Source: Euzebya sp. (lineage in GTDB: Bacteria > Actinomycetota > Nitriliruptoria > Euzebyales > Euzebyaceae). From it: a stretch of DNA of 54,322 bases. Where the stretch lies: NCBI RefSeq assembly GCF_964222135.1, contig NZ_CAXQBR010000073.1, positions 1 through 54,322 on the forward strand, written 5' to 3'. Positions within the stretch are counted from its first letter, which is position 1. Each line of letters begins with the position of its first letter. The notes under the pieces are model-generated. The model ran no database searches and was not told the origin of the DNA. It saw only the letters and a list, made by a program, of their open reading frames with translations. This document shows, piece by piece, positions 18,227 to 26,719 of the stretch. A program made the position numbers and the translations under genes.

Positions 18227-18833
18227 GTCCCCATCCTCCCCCGCCCGGGCGGGCGCGATCCAGCCCGGCCTGCCGGCGGACCGCGACCAGGCGCTGGGCG
18301 ATCGTGACCAGGCCGCCGACGGCGAGGACCCACCCGCCGAGGGCCAGGAGCCCCAGGCCGAGGCACGGCAGGACGATCGCCATGCGCTCGGGGCGCTCGA
18401 TGATGCCGACGGTGGCGTCCCAGCCGAGCGACTCGGCCTTCGCCCGGATGTAGGAGGTCAGCATCGCGGCCGCGAAGGCGATCATGACGAGGGTGAACAC
18501 CAGCGCGTCGTCGCGGGCGACCCAGGCGTAGGCGGCGAAGATCGTGGCGTCGGAGACCCGGTCGGCGACCGAGTCGTAGAACGCGCCGAACGGCGACGAC
18601 GTGCCGGTGAGGCGCGCGACGGTCCCGTCGAAGGCGTCTAGGGCGACCGCGACGGCGACGACGCTCGCCCCCAGCACCGGACGTCCCGCGAGCACCACCC
18701 CGACGCCGGCGAGGACGCCGAGCAGCCCGATGGTGGTGATCGCGTTGGCGGTCACGCCCAGGCGCACGAGCCCCCGTCCGATCGGGACGACGACCCGGTC
18801 GGTGCTCGCGCGGAAGTAGGCGTTGACGGCCAC
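18141..18833 (-). CDS. pgsA: CDP-alcohol phosphatidyltransferase, probable phosphatidylinositol phosphate synthase
   Basis: The product is 230 aa and a membrane enzyme with about six helices. The family motif D-x2-D-G-x2-A-R-x8-G-x3-D-x3-D is intact (DAFDGTVARLTG ... GAFYDSVADRVSD). In actinobacteria the gene next to the PIM acyltransferase and pimA makes phosphatidylinositol phosphate from CDP-diacylglycerol and inositol phosphate, so this substrate is the likely one (inference from order). The C-terminal 28 or so residues are hydrophilic and are read through the start of the aldehyde dehydrogenase gene in another frame. Confidence 0.85.
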   Translation of the reverse strand: MAVNAYFRASTDRVVVPIGRGLVRLGVTANAITTIGLLGVLAGVGVVLAGRPVLGASVVAVAVALDAFDGTVARLTGTSSPFGAFYDSVADRVSDATIFAAYAWVARDDALVFTLVMIAFAAAMLTSYIRAKAESLGWDATVGIIERPERMAIVLPCLGLGLLALGGWVLAVGGLVTIAQRLVAVRRQAGLDRARPGGGGWGHADQDDDRRYVQRHRERRGLRGGGPRDG

Positions 18834-18846
18834 GGTGCCAGGGTAG

Positions 18847-19503
18847 TCAGAGGTCGCTGACGACGACGTCGAAGGACCCGCTGTCGCCGCCGAACTCGGT
18901 GACCTCGAGGGTGTAGGTCCCCTGGTCGAGGGTCTCGGTGATGCGGGACGCGAAGAAGGCCGAGCCGCCGTCGTCGTCCTCGTCGATCAGCACGCCGTCG
19001 GGGCCGAGCAGCGCGATCTCGGGATCGAAGTCGCCGCGGCCCACCACGTCGATCTGAACCCTCGTGCGGTCCCGGACCTCGAAGGTGAACTCGCCGACGT
19101 CGCCGTCGCCGATCGATCCGCCCGTCTCGAGGAGCCGGGGGGCGTCGGGGATCTCGGCGTCCTGCAGCTCGGCGAGGTCGAGCTGCTCGAAGCTCTCGAT
19201 CGCGTCCTGGACGGTGTCGCCCGCCGACCGGATGACGAGGAACACGCCGATGCCGAAGATCAGGACGATGCCGAGCACGACGGCCAGGACGATCCACAGG
19301 ACCTTCGAGCCCGACGACGAGGTGCTCGGCTGCGGACCCCACGGGCCGGGTTGACCCGGCGGCGGCTGCCCCCACTGCGGCTGCTGCCCCCAGCCGGGCT
19401 GCGGCGGTGGCGGCTGCTGCCCCCAACCCGGGTCCTGGCCCCAGCCGCCCTGGTCAGGCGGTGGCGGGGGCGGGGGCTGCCCCCAGCTCTGGTCGTCGCT
19501 CAT
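18847..19503 (-). CDS. Pro/Gln/Trp-rich single-pass membrane protein
   Basis: The product is 218 aa. The first 60 residues are a cytoplasmic low-complexity region with repeated WGQ/GWGQ motifs between runs of Pro. One membrane helix follows (about 68-90, VLWIVLAVVLGIVLIFGIGVFLVI). The external C-terminal part (about 125-218) looks like a beta domain of the pre-peptidase C-terminal type (FTFEVRDRTRVQIDVVGRGDFDPEIALLGPDG ... TYTLEVTEF). I do not recognise a named family. It lies between the nrfD-like gene and the phosphatidyltransferase gene on the same strand. Confidence 0.7.
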   Translation of the reverse strand: MSDDQSWGQPPPPPPPDQGGWGQDPGWGQQPPPPQPGWGQQPQWGQPPPGQPGPWGPQPSTSSSGSKVLWIVLAVVLGIVLIFGIGVFLVIRSAGDTVQDAIESFEQLDLAELQDAEIPDAPRLLETGGSIGDGDVGEFTFEVRDRTRVQIDVVGRGDFDPEIALLGPDGVLIDEDDDGGSAFFASRITETLDQGTYTLEVTEFGGDSGSFDVVVSDL

Positions 19504-19524
19504 GGGCGGGATGGTAACCGCCGA

Positions 19525-20457
19525 TCACTCCGAGTCGCGCTCCAGGCGGGCGCGCTGGGGCCCGACGGTGGCCTTCGGGTCGCGGGCGGACGCGAAGCCG
19601 GCCGTGAAGACGGCCCACCGCTCGGACGCCATGCCGGCGAGCACCAACCCGGCCCCGGCGACGGAGGCGGCCTTCCGCCGGCGACCCCCGAGTGCGAGCA
19701 AGGCGGTGCCGGCGGCGGTCAGGCCCTTCGCGGCCGTCGTGAGCCGGCCGGACCGGCCCTCGTGGTACGGGGCTCCGATCTCGCCCAGCCGCTGCTCCAT
19801 CGTCCGCGCCGCGGCGATCTCCGCCACCCCGCCGATCAGCGCCAGCCGGTGGGCGACCGGGTCGTTCGGGCGCAGCACCGCCCCCGCCGCCCCGGCCGAG
19901 GCCACCGATCCGGCGGCGAAGACCGCCGGCAGCTCGTGGCGGGCGGCGTGCCACACCGGGACGGCGGTGTTGGCGAGCAGCGCGCCCGTGTAGGTCGCCA
20001 GGGGCGGGCCGCGCAGCGCCGCCACCGCGTCGGCCACCCGCCGCAGGCGCGGGAACCAACCCAGCTCGCCGAGCAGCGCCGACCCGACCGCCGCAGGGCC
20101 GTACCCGGCGAGGATCCAGGACCCGACGCTCATCGGCGACGTCGGCTTCAGCACCCGCAGCATGTGGTGGAACCGCGACGGCCGGCCGAGGTCGGAGATC
20201 AGCAGCACCGGGCTGACGACCGCGCCCGCCCCGGCGATGCGCCGAGCCGCCCGGGCGAGGCCGCGATCGCCGATGGCGTCCGCGGCCACCGCCACGACGG
20301 AGGAGGCGCCCGCCATGCCGCCCGCGAAGAGGTACCAGGGGATCTCCCAGGTCCACACCGGTGGCTTGATGACCGGCTGGTCGTAGTAGCTGCGCGGCTC
20401 GGCGCGCGGGACGACCGAGCCCTTCCCGCCGGTGAGCGACGGACGGGGGTCCGTCAT
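19525..20457 (-). CDS. nrfD: NrfD-type membrane anchor subunit of formate dehydrogenase
   Basis: The product is 310 aa with about eight hydrophobic segments. Near the N-terminus it has the NrfD/PsrC family stretch WEIPWYLFAGGMAGASSV. NrfD proteins anchor Mo-enzyme complexes and exchange electrons with quinones without haem. The ATG at 20457 overlaps the iron-sulfur subunit stop by 4 bp (ATGA), so it is translated with that subunit. It is the last gene of the formate dehydrogenase operon. Confidence 0.85.
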   Translation of the reverse strand: MTDPRPSLTGGKGSVVPRAEPRSYYDQPVIKPPVWTWEIPWYLFAGGMAGASSVVAVAADAIGDRGLARAARRIAGAGAVVSPVLLISDLGRPSRFHHMLRVLKPTSPMSVGSWILAGYGPAAVGSALLGELGWFPRLRRVADAVAALRGPPLATYTGALLANTAVPVWHAARHELPAVFAAGSVASAGAAGAVLRPNDPVAHRLALIGGVAEIAAARTMEQRLGEIGAPYHEGRSGRLTTAAKGLTAAGTALLALGGRRRKAASVAGAGLVLAGMASERWAVFTAGFASARDPKATVGPQRARLERDSE

Positions 20458-21371
20458 GCCCGTCGTCCCGCGACCACCGCGCCGACGATGACCGCGCCCA
20501 TGCCGAGCGCGGCGGCGCCGACGGCCCGCCAGACACCCGGCAGGAACTTCGTGGCGGCGATCGGGTCGGGCGGCAACCCGTACACCTCGGGGTCGTCGAG
20601 CAGCAGGAAGAACGCCCCGCAGCCGTCGACCCCGTTGGCCTCGTCGGCGCCGTAGAGCTGCGCGCCGACGTAGCCGGCCTCGACCACCTCGTCCAGGCGC
20701 TCGGCGGCGGCCGCCCGCATGTCCTCGTAGGTCCCGAACAGGATCGAGTCCGTGGGGCAGGACTGCGCGCAGGCGGGCTCCATCCCGCCCTTCAGCCGGT
20801 CGTAGCACATCGTGCACTTGTAGGCGCCCCCGTCGTCGGATCGCCGGTCGACGACCCCGTAGGGGCAGGCGGGGACGCAGTAGCCGCACCCGTTGCAGAT
20901 GTCGTCCTGCAGCACGACGGTGGCGAACTCGGTCTTGAACAGCGCACCGGTCGGGCACACGTCGAGGCACGCCGCGGTCGTGCAGTGCTTGCACACGTCC
21001 GACGACATCAGCCAGCGGAAGCCCTGGTCACTGGCGGAGTCGACGGATGCGACGCGACCGTCGCCGTCGGCGCGGGTGATGTCGAGCTCCCCGTCGACGA
21101 ACAGCCCCGCCTCCCCGTCGCGGCGGATCTGGGGGATCCGCTGTTCGATGAAGTGCACCGCCCGCCAGTTGTCGGCGTCCAGCCCGACGGTGTTGTCGTA
21201 GCTGAACCCGGTCAACGCCATCTCGCCGGCGGGGACGTCGTTCCACTCCTTGCACGCGACCTCGCAGGCCTTGCAGCCGATGCAGACGGTCGTGTCGGTG
21301 AAGAAGGCCATCCGCGGCTGGGGGTCGTCGTAGCCGACGGTGGCCGGGGAGGTGGTGAGGCGATCGGTCAT
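20454..21371 (-). CDS. fdhB: Formate dehydrogenase iron-sulfur (beta) subunit
   Basis: The product is 305 aa and carries electrons between the catalytic and membrane subunits. Four Cys groups for [4Fe-4S] clusters are present: CIGCKACEVAC, CKHCTTAACLDVC, CNGCGYCVPAC, and CTMCYDRL with ACAQSC. A hydrophobic helix near the C-terminus (about 280-300, ALGMGAVIVGAVVAG) resembles the membrane anchor of FdnH/FdoH. The start overlaps the catalytic-subunit stop by 4 bp. Confidence 0.92.
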   Translation of the reverse strand: MTDRLTTSPATVGYDDPQPRMAFFTDTTVCIGCKACEVACKEWNDVPAGEMALTGFSYDNTVGLDADNWRAVHFIEQRIPQIRRDGEAGLFVDGELDITRADGDGRVASVDSASDQGFRWLMSSDVCKHCTTAACLDVCPTGALFKTEFATVVLQDDICNGCGYCVPACPYGVVDRRSDDGGAYKCTMCYDRLKGGMEPACAQSCPTDSILFGTYEDMRAAAAERLDEVVEAGYVGAQLYGADEANGVDGCGAFFLLLDDPEVYGLPPDPIAATKFLPGVWRAVGAAALGMGAVIVGAVVAGRRA

Positions 21372-24300
21372 GTGCGGGGCTCCCCACGTCGGTGGTCCTC
21401 CACGAACTCCCGCAGGGCCGGGCCGCGCGGCCGGCGGCCGGGCTGGATGTCGCAGGTGGCGGCCTTCACCTCCTGGATGTGGACGTTCGGGTCGAGGACG
21501 ATCGGGAACAGGTCGTTGGCGCTGTCGCCGGTGCTGATGCCGCTGTAGCCCCAGTGGTAGGGCAGGCCGACCTGCTCGATGGTGCGGCCCTGGACCCTGA
21601 GGGGCCGGATCCGGTCGGTGACGAGCACCCGCGCTTCGATGGCGGTGCGCGAGGTGACGATCGTCGCCCAGCCGCCGTTGACCAGCCCGCGCTCGGCGGC
21701 GAGCTCGGGGCTGACCTCGCAGAACATCTCGGGCTGCAGCTCGCTGAGGTGCTCGACGAAGCGGCTCATGCCACCGGCGGTGTGGTGCTCGGTCAGGCGG
21801 TAGGTGGTCATCACGAACGGGTAGGCGTCGGCGCCGGCCTCGTCACCGGTCGGCTGGTAGGCGTTGTCCCGGCGCGGGAACTGCTGGCGGACGGGGTTCG
21901 CCTGCTGGCCGTACAGCAGGTTCGGGACCGGCGACTCGTGGGGCTCGTAGTGGGTGGGGAAGGGACCGTCGAGCAGCCCGTTGGGCACGAACAGCCACGA
22001 CCGGCCGTCGGACTGCATGATGAACGGGTCGGTGCCGGACAGGGCATCCTCCGCGGTCGCCCCCTCGGGGGGGACGTAGTCGGGGGCCCGCGTCTTCTTG
22101 AAGTCCGGGGTGTCCTCGCCGGTCCAGCGGCCCTCCTCGGGGTCCCACCAGACGTACTTGCGCCCCTCGTCCCACGGGTTGCCCTGCGGATCGGCCGAGG
22201 CGCGGTTGTACAGCAGCCGGCGGTTGTCCGGCCACGCCCAGGCCCACTCGGGCGCCACCCAGGACTGCTCGCTGCCGGGCTTGCGCCGTCGGGTCTGGTT
22301 GACCCCGTCGGCGTAGCTGCCGCAGTAGATCCAGCAGCCGCACGCCGTCGAGCCGTCGGCCTCGAGCTGGGTGTAGCTCGACAGCGGGTTGCCGTCGGCG
22401 TCCCAGCCGTTGATCTCGGCGAGGACGGCCTCGGCGTCCGGCTCGGCGTGCGCCCCCTGGGTCGGGTAGTCCCAGGTGAGGTGGCGCATGCCCTGGTCGC
22501 GCGCCTCGTCGGAGTCGGCCAGCCGGGCCTTCAGGCGGCGGCCGAGGTGGAAGGCGAACCACAGGTCGCTGCGGCAGTCGCCCGGGGGCTCGACGGCCTT
22601 GTCGTGCCACTGCAGCAGCCGCTGGGTGTTGGTGAACGACCCGTCCTTCTCCACGTGCGTGGCGGCGGGCAGGAGGAAGACCTCGGTGCCGATGTCGGTG
22701 GTGACCAGCTCCCCGGTCTCGATCTCGGGGCTGTCGTACCAGAAGCTGGCGGTCTCGATCTCCTGGAAGTCGCGGACGACCATCCAGTCGAGCTCGGCCA
22801 TGGCCAGCCGGTGCAGGCGTGAGTTCGCGTTGCCGACCGCGGGGTTCTCGCCGAGCACGAAGTAGCCCTTGACCAGCCCGTCGAGCATGTCCATCGCGGT
22901 GCGGTAGGCGGAGTGGTCGCCGCTGATCCGCGGCAGCCAGTTGAACCCGAAGTCGTCCTCGGCGGTGGCGGCATCGCCGAACCACGCCTTCAGCAGCGAC
23001 ACCAGGTAGGCATCCATGTGGCCCCAGTAGCCCGTCGGCGAGGCGTTCTGCTCGACGTAGCTCTGCAGGTCGCCGTACTCCTCGGCGTGGGGCATCGGGA
23101 TGTAGCCGGGGAGGATGTTGTAGAGCGTGGGGATGTCGGTCGAGCCCTGGATGGACGCGTGGCCGCGCAGCGCCATGATGCCGCCGCCCTTGACGCCGAT
23201 GTTGCCGAGCAGCTGCTGGATGATCGCGGCGGTGCGGATGTACTGGACGCCGACGGAGTGCTGGGTCCAGCCGACTGCGTAGCAGAACGCGGCGGCCCGG
23301 TCGGGCGAGGCGGTGGAGCCGAGCGCGTCGGCCACCCGGAGGAACAGCTCCTGGGGTACCCCGCAGATCTCCTCGACCACCTCGGGCGTGTAGCGCTGGA
23401 AGTGGCGCTTCAGCTGCTGGAAGACGCACATCGGGTCGGTGAGCGTGGGGTCGGTGTGCGGCGGGTGGCCGTGCTCCAGCCGTCCGCCGTGGCCCCCGGA
23501 CTCCGACCCCGCCGCCGACCCCATCTCGCGCTTGCCGGCCGCGCTGGCGGCCTCCATGTCGCGGTACTGCCAGGACGTGGTCAGGTAGCTGCCGTCGTCG
23601 GGATCCCAGCCGCTGAACAGCCCGTCGCCGTCCTCGGCGTCGACGTAGTCCTCCTCGAGGATCGTCTGGGCGTTGGTGTAGTTGACGACGTAGTCGCGGA
23701 ACCACTGCTCGGTGGCCAGCAGGTGGTTGACGATGCCGCCGAGGAAGGCGATGTCGGTGCCGGCGCGCAGCGGCACGTGGATGTCCGCCACCGCGCTGGT
23801 CCGCGTGAACCGGGGGTCGACGTGGATGATCGTCGCGCCGTTCCGCTTGGCGTCCATGACGTACTGGAAGCCGACGGGGTGGCACTCGGCCATGTTCGAG
23901 CCCTCGATGACGATGACGTCAGCGTTGGCCAGGTCCTGCTGGAAGGTCGTGGCACCGCCGCGACCGAACGAGGTCCCCAGACTGGGGACGGTGGAGGAGT
24001 GTCATATCCGGGCCTGGTTCTCGACCTGGATGGCCCCGATCGCGGTGTAGAGCTTCTTGAGGAGGTAGTTCTCCTCGTTGTCGAGCGTCGCCCCGCCGAG
24101 GTGGGCGATGCCCATCGTGCGCTTGAGGGGCGTGCCGTCCTCGTCGACGTCCTGCCACGACGCGGCCCGCGTGGCGATCACGCGGTCGGCGATCATGTCC
24201 ATCGCGGTCTCGAGATCGAGGTCCTGCCACTCCGTCGCGTGCGGCGGCCGGTACTTGACCGTCGTCTCACGCGTGGGCGACGTGACCAGGCTGCGGCTGG

Positions 24301-24571
24301 CCGATCCCTTGGGGCAGAGCTTGCCCTTCGAGATCGGCGAGTCGGGGTTGCCCTCGATCTGGGTGACCTCGCCGTCGGAGACGTAGATGCGCTGGCCGCA
24401 GCCGACCGCGCAGTAGGGGCAGATCGAGTCGACCACCCGGTCAGCCGTCGTGGTGCGGGGCACGAGCTCGGCCGACCGGCGCGACCGCACCGCGGCGCCC
24501 CGTCCCAGGGGGTCGTCTCCGCGCAGCTGGCGCACGACGGGCCAGGCGTCGAGGAGTTCGCGGAGTCCCAT
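21368..24571 (-). CDS. fdhA: Selenocysteine-containing formate dehydrogenase catalytic subunit (UGA at codon 190)
   Basis: The full product is 1067 aa if the in-frame TGA at 24002-24004 is read as selenocysteine. A standard ORF caller gives two pieces (24002-24571, and from 23893 or 24001 down to 21368). Reading through gives NQARI-U-HSSTVPSLG, matching the FdhG/FdoG active site NQARV-U-H. Cys 51, 54, 58 and 86 (CPYCAVGC ... LCPKG) bind the [4Fe-4S] cluster. Downstream are GRGGAT, VIVIEGSNMAECHPV, the molybdopterin domains and a C-terminal beta-barrel domain (GMSRFVEHLSELQPEMFCEVSPE). No Tat signal is seen at the N-terminus. The enzyme interconverts formate and CO2. Confidence 0.93.
23973..24004 (-). 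promoter_or_regulatory. UGA selenocysteine codon with SECIS-like hairpin
   Basis: Twelve nt after the UGA (24004-24002) the mRNA can form a perfect 6-bp hairpin, GUCCCC-AGUCU-GGGGAC (23989-23973). Bacterial SECIS elements recognised by SelB sit just after the UGA and present a short GC stem with a GU-containing loop; E. coli fdhF has the apical AGGUCU. Position, stem and loop all fit. The function is inferred from the sequence. Confidence 0.8.
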
Positions 24572-24580
24572 GTGGGCCTG

Positions 24581-24607
24581 ACCCTAGCGCAGGACGGTGC
24601 CCGTCAA
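24581..24607 (-). promoter_or_regulatory. Candidate promoter of the formate dehydrogenase operon
   Basis: Reading on the minus strand, TTGACG (24607-24602) and TAGGGT (24586-24581) are 15 nt apart, and the fdhA ATG begins 10 nt after the -10-like box. The spacer is short, so the assignment is tentative. If correct, the transcript has almost no leader. Confidence 0.4.
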
Positions 24608-24624
24608 ACGCGGCGCTCGATCGC

Positions 24625-25182
24625 CTAGGGCATCTGCGCCTCGAGCGCCGGCTTCAGCAGGTCGTAGGTGTCCCGCATCAGCTGGGGCAGCACGCGGGTC
24701 TGCCCGATGACGGGCATGAAGTTCGTGTCACCACCCCAGCGCGGCACGACGTGCTGGTGGAGGTGGTCGGCGATGCCGGCACCTGCGACGGTCCCGAGGT
24801 TCATGCCGACGTTGACGCCGTGCGGCGAGACGGTGGCGGCCATCGCGCGGATCACCCGCTGTGTCAGGTCGGCGATCTCCTGGGTCTCCGCCGCCGAGAG
24901 GGTCGTGTAGTCGTCGGTGTGGGTGTACGGGATGACCATGACGTGCCCGGGGTTGTACGGGTACGCGTTGAGGATCACGAACGCCGTCTGCCCCCTGTGG
25001 AGCACCCGGGAGTCGTCGAAGGAGTCGGCGTCGACGCAGAAGGGGCACCCCTCCTCCGACCGGCCGGGGTCGCGGATGTACTCCATCCGCCACGGCGTGT
25101 ACAGCCGGCCGTAGTGGTCCGTCCGCTCGTCCAGCGGATCGGCGTCGGGGTGGTCGGCGCCGGCGGGCAGGTGCTCCTCCAT
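24625..25182 (-). CDS. HIT-family nucleotide hydrolase
   Basis: The product is 185 aa. The histidine triad H-x-H-x-H is in ADHLHQHVVPRWGGDTNFMPV. The N-terminal YTPWRMEYI ... CPFC is typical of the Ap4A phosphorylase-like HIT proteins found next to thrS in actinobacteria (Rv2613c position). A likely role is the cleavage of dinucleoside polyphosphates. I chose the ATG at 25182; the frame is open to 25257, inside the cyclase gene. It lies upstream of the phosphatidyltransferase gene in mycobacteria, but here the formate dehydrogenase operon intervenes. Confidence 0.88.
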   Translation of the reverse strand: MEEHLPAGADHPDADPLDERTDHYGRLYTPWRMEYIRDPGRSEEGCPFCVDADSFDDSRVLHRGQTAFVILNAYPYNPGHVMVIPYTHTDDYTTLSAAETQEIADLTQRVIRAMAATVSPHGVNVGMNLGTVAGAGIADHLHQHVVPRWGGDTNFMPVIGQTRVLPQLMRDTYDLLKPALEAQMP

Positions 25183-25213
25183 GGCCGCCCAGCGTAGGCC
25201 GCGTCGCCGCGGC

Positions 25214-26683
25214 TCAGCCGAGGGCCGAGCCGGCGGCCACGGCTGGGTGGCCGTCACCGTCGAGCGGTGCGTCCAGCACGACGGCGCAGTCGCGCCCGCG
25301 GGCCTTCGCCAGGTACAGCGCCTCGTCGGCCAGACGCAGCGCGCTGTCGGAGGCGCCGAGCACGGCCCCGCCGATCGAGATGGAGGTGCGGATGTGGTTG
25401 ACGCCCACCACGACCGACCGGCGGTTGGCCTCGACGAGGCGGTCCGCCACCACCCGGGCCTCCGCCACGTCGACGTGCAGCAGGATCGCGAACTCGTCTC
25501 CCCCGAGCCGGGCGATCACCGATCCGCTCGGCGCGGTCGTGAGCAGCCGCTCGGCGACGGCGCGGAGGACCTCGTCGCCCGCGTGGTGCCCGAAGGTGTC
25601 GTTGACGGCCTTGAAGGCGTCGACGTCGATGATCAGGGCGACACCCTGCGCCCCGTCCCGCTCGGCGGCGTACAGGTGGTCGTTGAACAGCGCCCGGTTG
25701 GCGATCCGGGTCAGCTCATCGTGGGTGGCGCGGTAGCGCAGGTCCGCCCGGCTCTCCTCGAGGTCGCGCGCGACCAGCCACAGGCGGGCGATCACGAGGC
25801 CGAACATGACCATGGTGGCGGCGAGCAGCTGGCGGTCGCTCGCGTGGGAGCCGACCGCGTTCAGCACGGCGTGGAGGACCGGCGCGGCGAGCGCGGCGAT
25901 CGAGAGCAGCACCAGCCGGGCGGGGCGGAGGTCGGCGGCGGACTCGAGGTCGGCCCCGTCGGCGATGGTGGTGGCGCTGCGGTGGGAGGCGGCCGCGAAG
26001 AAGCCCACGTAGGCGATCCACCAGAGGGCGTCGACCGACAGGCCGGCCGTGTACGTCGCGTAGGACGCGAGGTACAGGTACCAGACGTCAGCCGCGAGGT
26101 TGAGGGTGACCGCGCCGAGGAGGAGCCACAGGGACGGCGAGGGCCGCAGCCGGTGCACCAGCAGCTGGGTGCAGGTGACCAGCAGCAGCAGGTCCCCGAT
26201 CGGGTAGGCGGCCGTGACGAGTCGGGCCAGCAGCGGCTCGCCGGCGTCGGTGACGGCCGGCGTCACGAAGAAGATCCACAGGGCGAGGCCGGCGCCGGAG
26301 GCCAGGATCAGCCCGTCGATGACGGGTTGGGGTCGGCTCCGTCCCGTCCCGGTCCGGGCCATCCGGGTCAGACCGACCGCCATCATCGGGTAGGAGGCGA
26401 TGTACAGCAGGTCGCTCGCGTTCGGGTAGGCCTCGCTCTCGGCGACCAGGGTGAGGTAGGCGTAGGCGACGTCGCCTGCGATCCAGACGCACACGGCGGC
26501 GGCGATGGCCACCCACCCCGTCCGCGGGGCCCGCATCCGCCACACGGCGACCGCGGTCGCGATGGCGAGGCCGACGGCGCCCACCAGCCAGAAGCTCTCG
26601 GCGATCAGACCCTCGGGCAGGGTGAAGTAGACCAGTCCCCAGAGGGAACCGAGCAGCACGACTGCCTTCGAGGTGCGGTTCAC
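25214..26683 (-). CDS. Membrane diguanylate cyclase (GGDEF)
   Basis: The product is 489 aa. About eight membrane helices fill residues 5-310. A GGDEF domain follows (about 320-470), with DELTRIANRALF, DVDAFKAVNDTFGHHAGDEVL and the intact active site RLGGDEFAIL; no EAL domain is present. It should make c-di-GMP from GTP in response to a signal at the membrane. The GTG at 26683 touches a 9-bp hairpin. A GTG at 26659, with AAGG 5 nt upstream, may be the true start. It lies between thrS and the HIT gene, an insertion relative to mycobacteria. Confidence 0.88.
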   Translation of the reverse strand: MNRTSKAVVLLGSLWGLVYFTLPEGLIAESFWLVGAVGLAIATAVAVWRMRAPRTGWVAIAAAVCVWIAGDVAYAYLTLVAESEAYPNASDLLYIASYPMMAVGLTRMARTGTGRSRPQPVIDGLILASGAGLALWIFFVTPAVTDAGEPLLARLVTAAYPIGDLLLLVTCTQLLVHRLRPSPSLWLLLGAVTLNLAADVWYLYLASYATYTAGLSVDALWWIAYVGFFAAASHRSATTIADGADLESAADLRPARLVLLSIAALAAPVLHAVLNAVGSHASDRQLLAATMVMFGLVIARLWLVARDLEESRADLRYRATHDELTRIANRALFNDHLYAAERDGAQGVALIIDVDAFKAVNDTFGHHAGDEVLRAVAERLLTTAPSGSVIARLGGDEFAILLHVDVAEARVVADRLVEANRRSVVVGVNHIRTSISIGGAVLGASDSALRLADEALYLAKARGRDCAVVLDAPLDGDGHPAVAAGSALG

Positions 26684-26706
26684 CCCTCCCCATCGGCGGG
26701 GAGGGG
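26683..26706 (-). terminator. GC hairpin between thrS and the diguanylate cyclase gene
   Basis: A perfect 9-bp stem, CCCCTCCCC against GGGGAGGGG, has a 6-nt loop. It starts 14 nt below the thrS stop. There is no T-run, which is common for high-GC terminators. Its 3' arm contains the only ribosome-binding-like sequence (GGGGAGG) before the GTG at 26683, so it could instead control translation of the cyclase. Confidence 0.55.
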
Positions 26707-26719
26707 GCGGAGCTGAGCC

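Noticed and set aside
21368-24571. fdhA as a pseudogene or two genes split by a nonsense mutation
   Set aside because: The stop is UGA at the exact Sec position, followed by a SECIS-like stem, and the frame is otherwise intact through 878 further codons.
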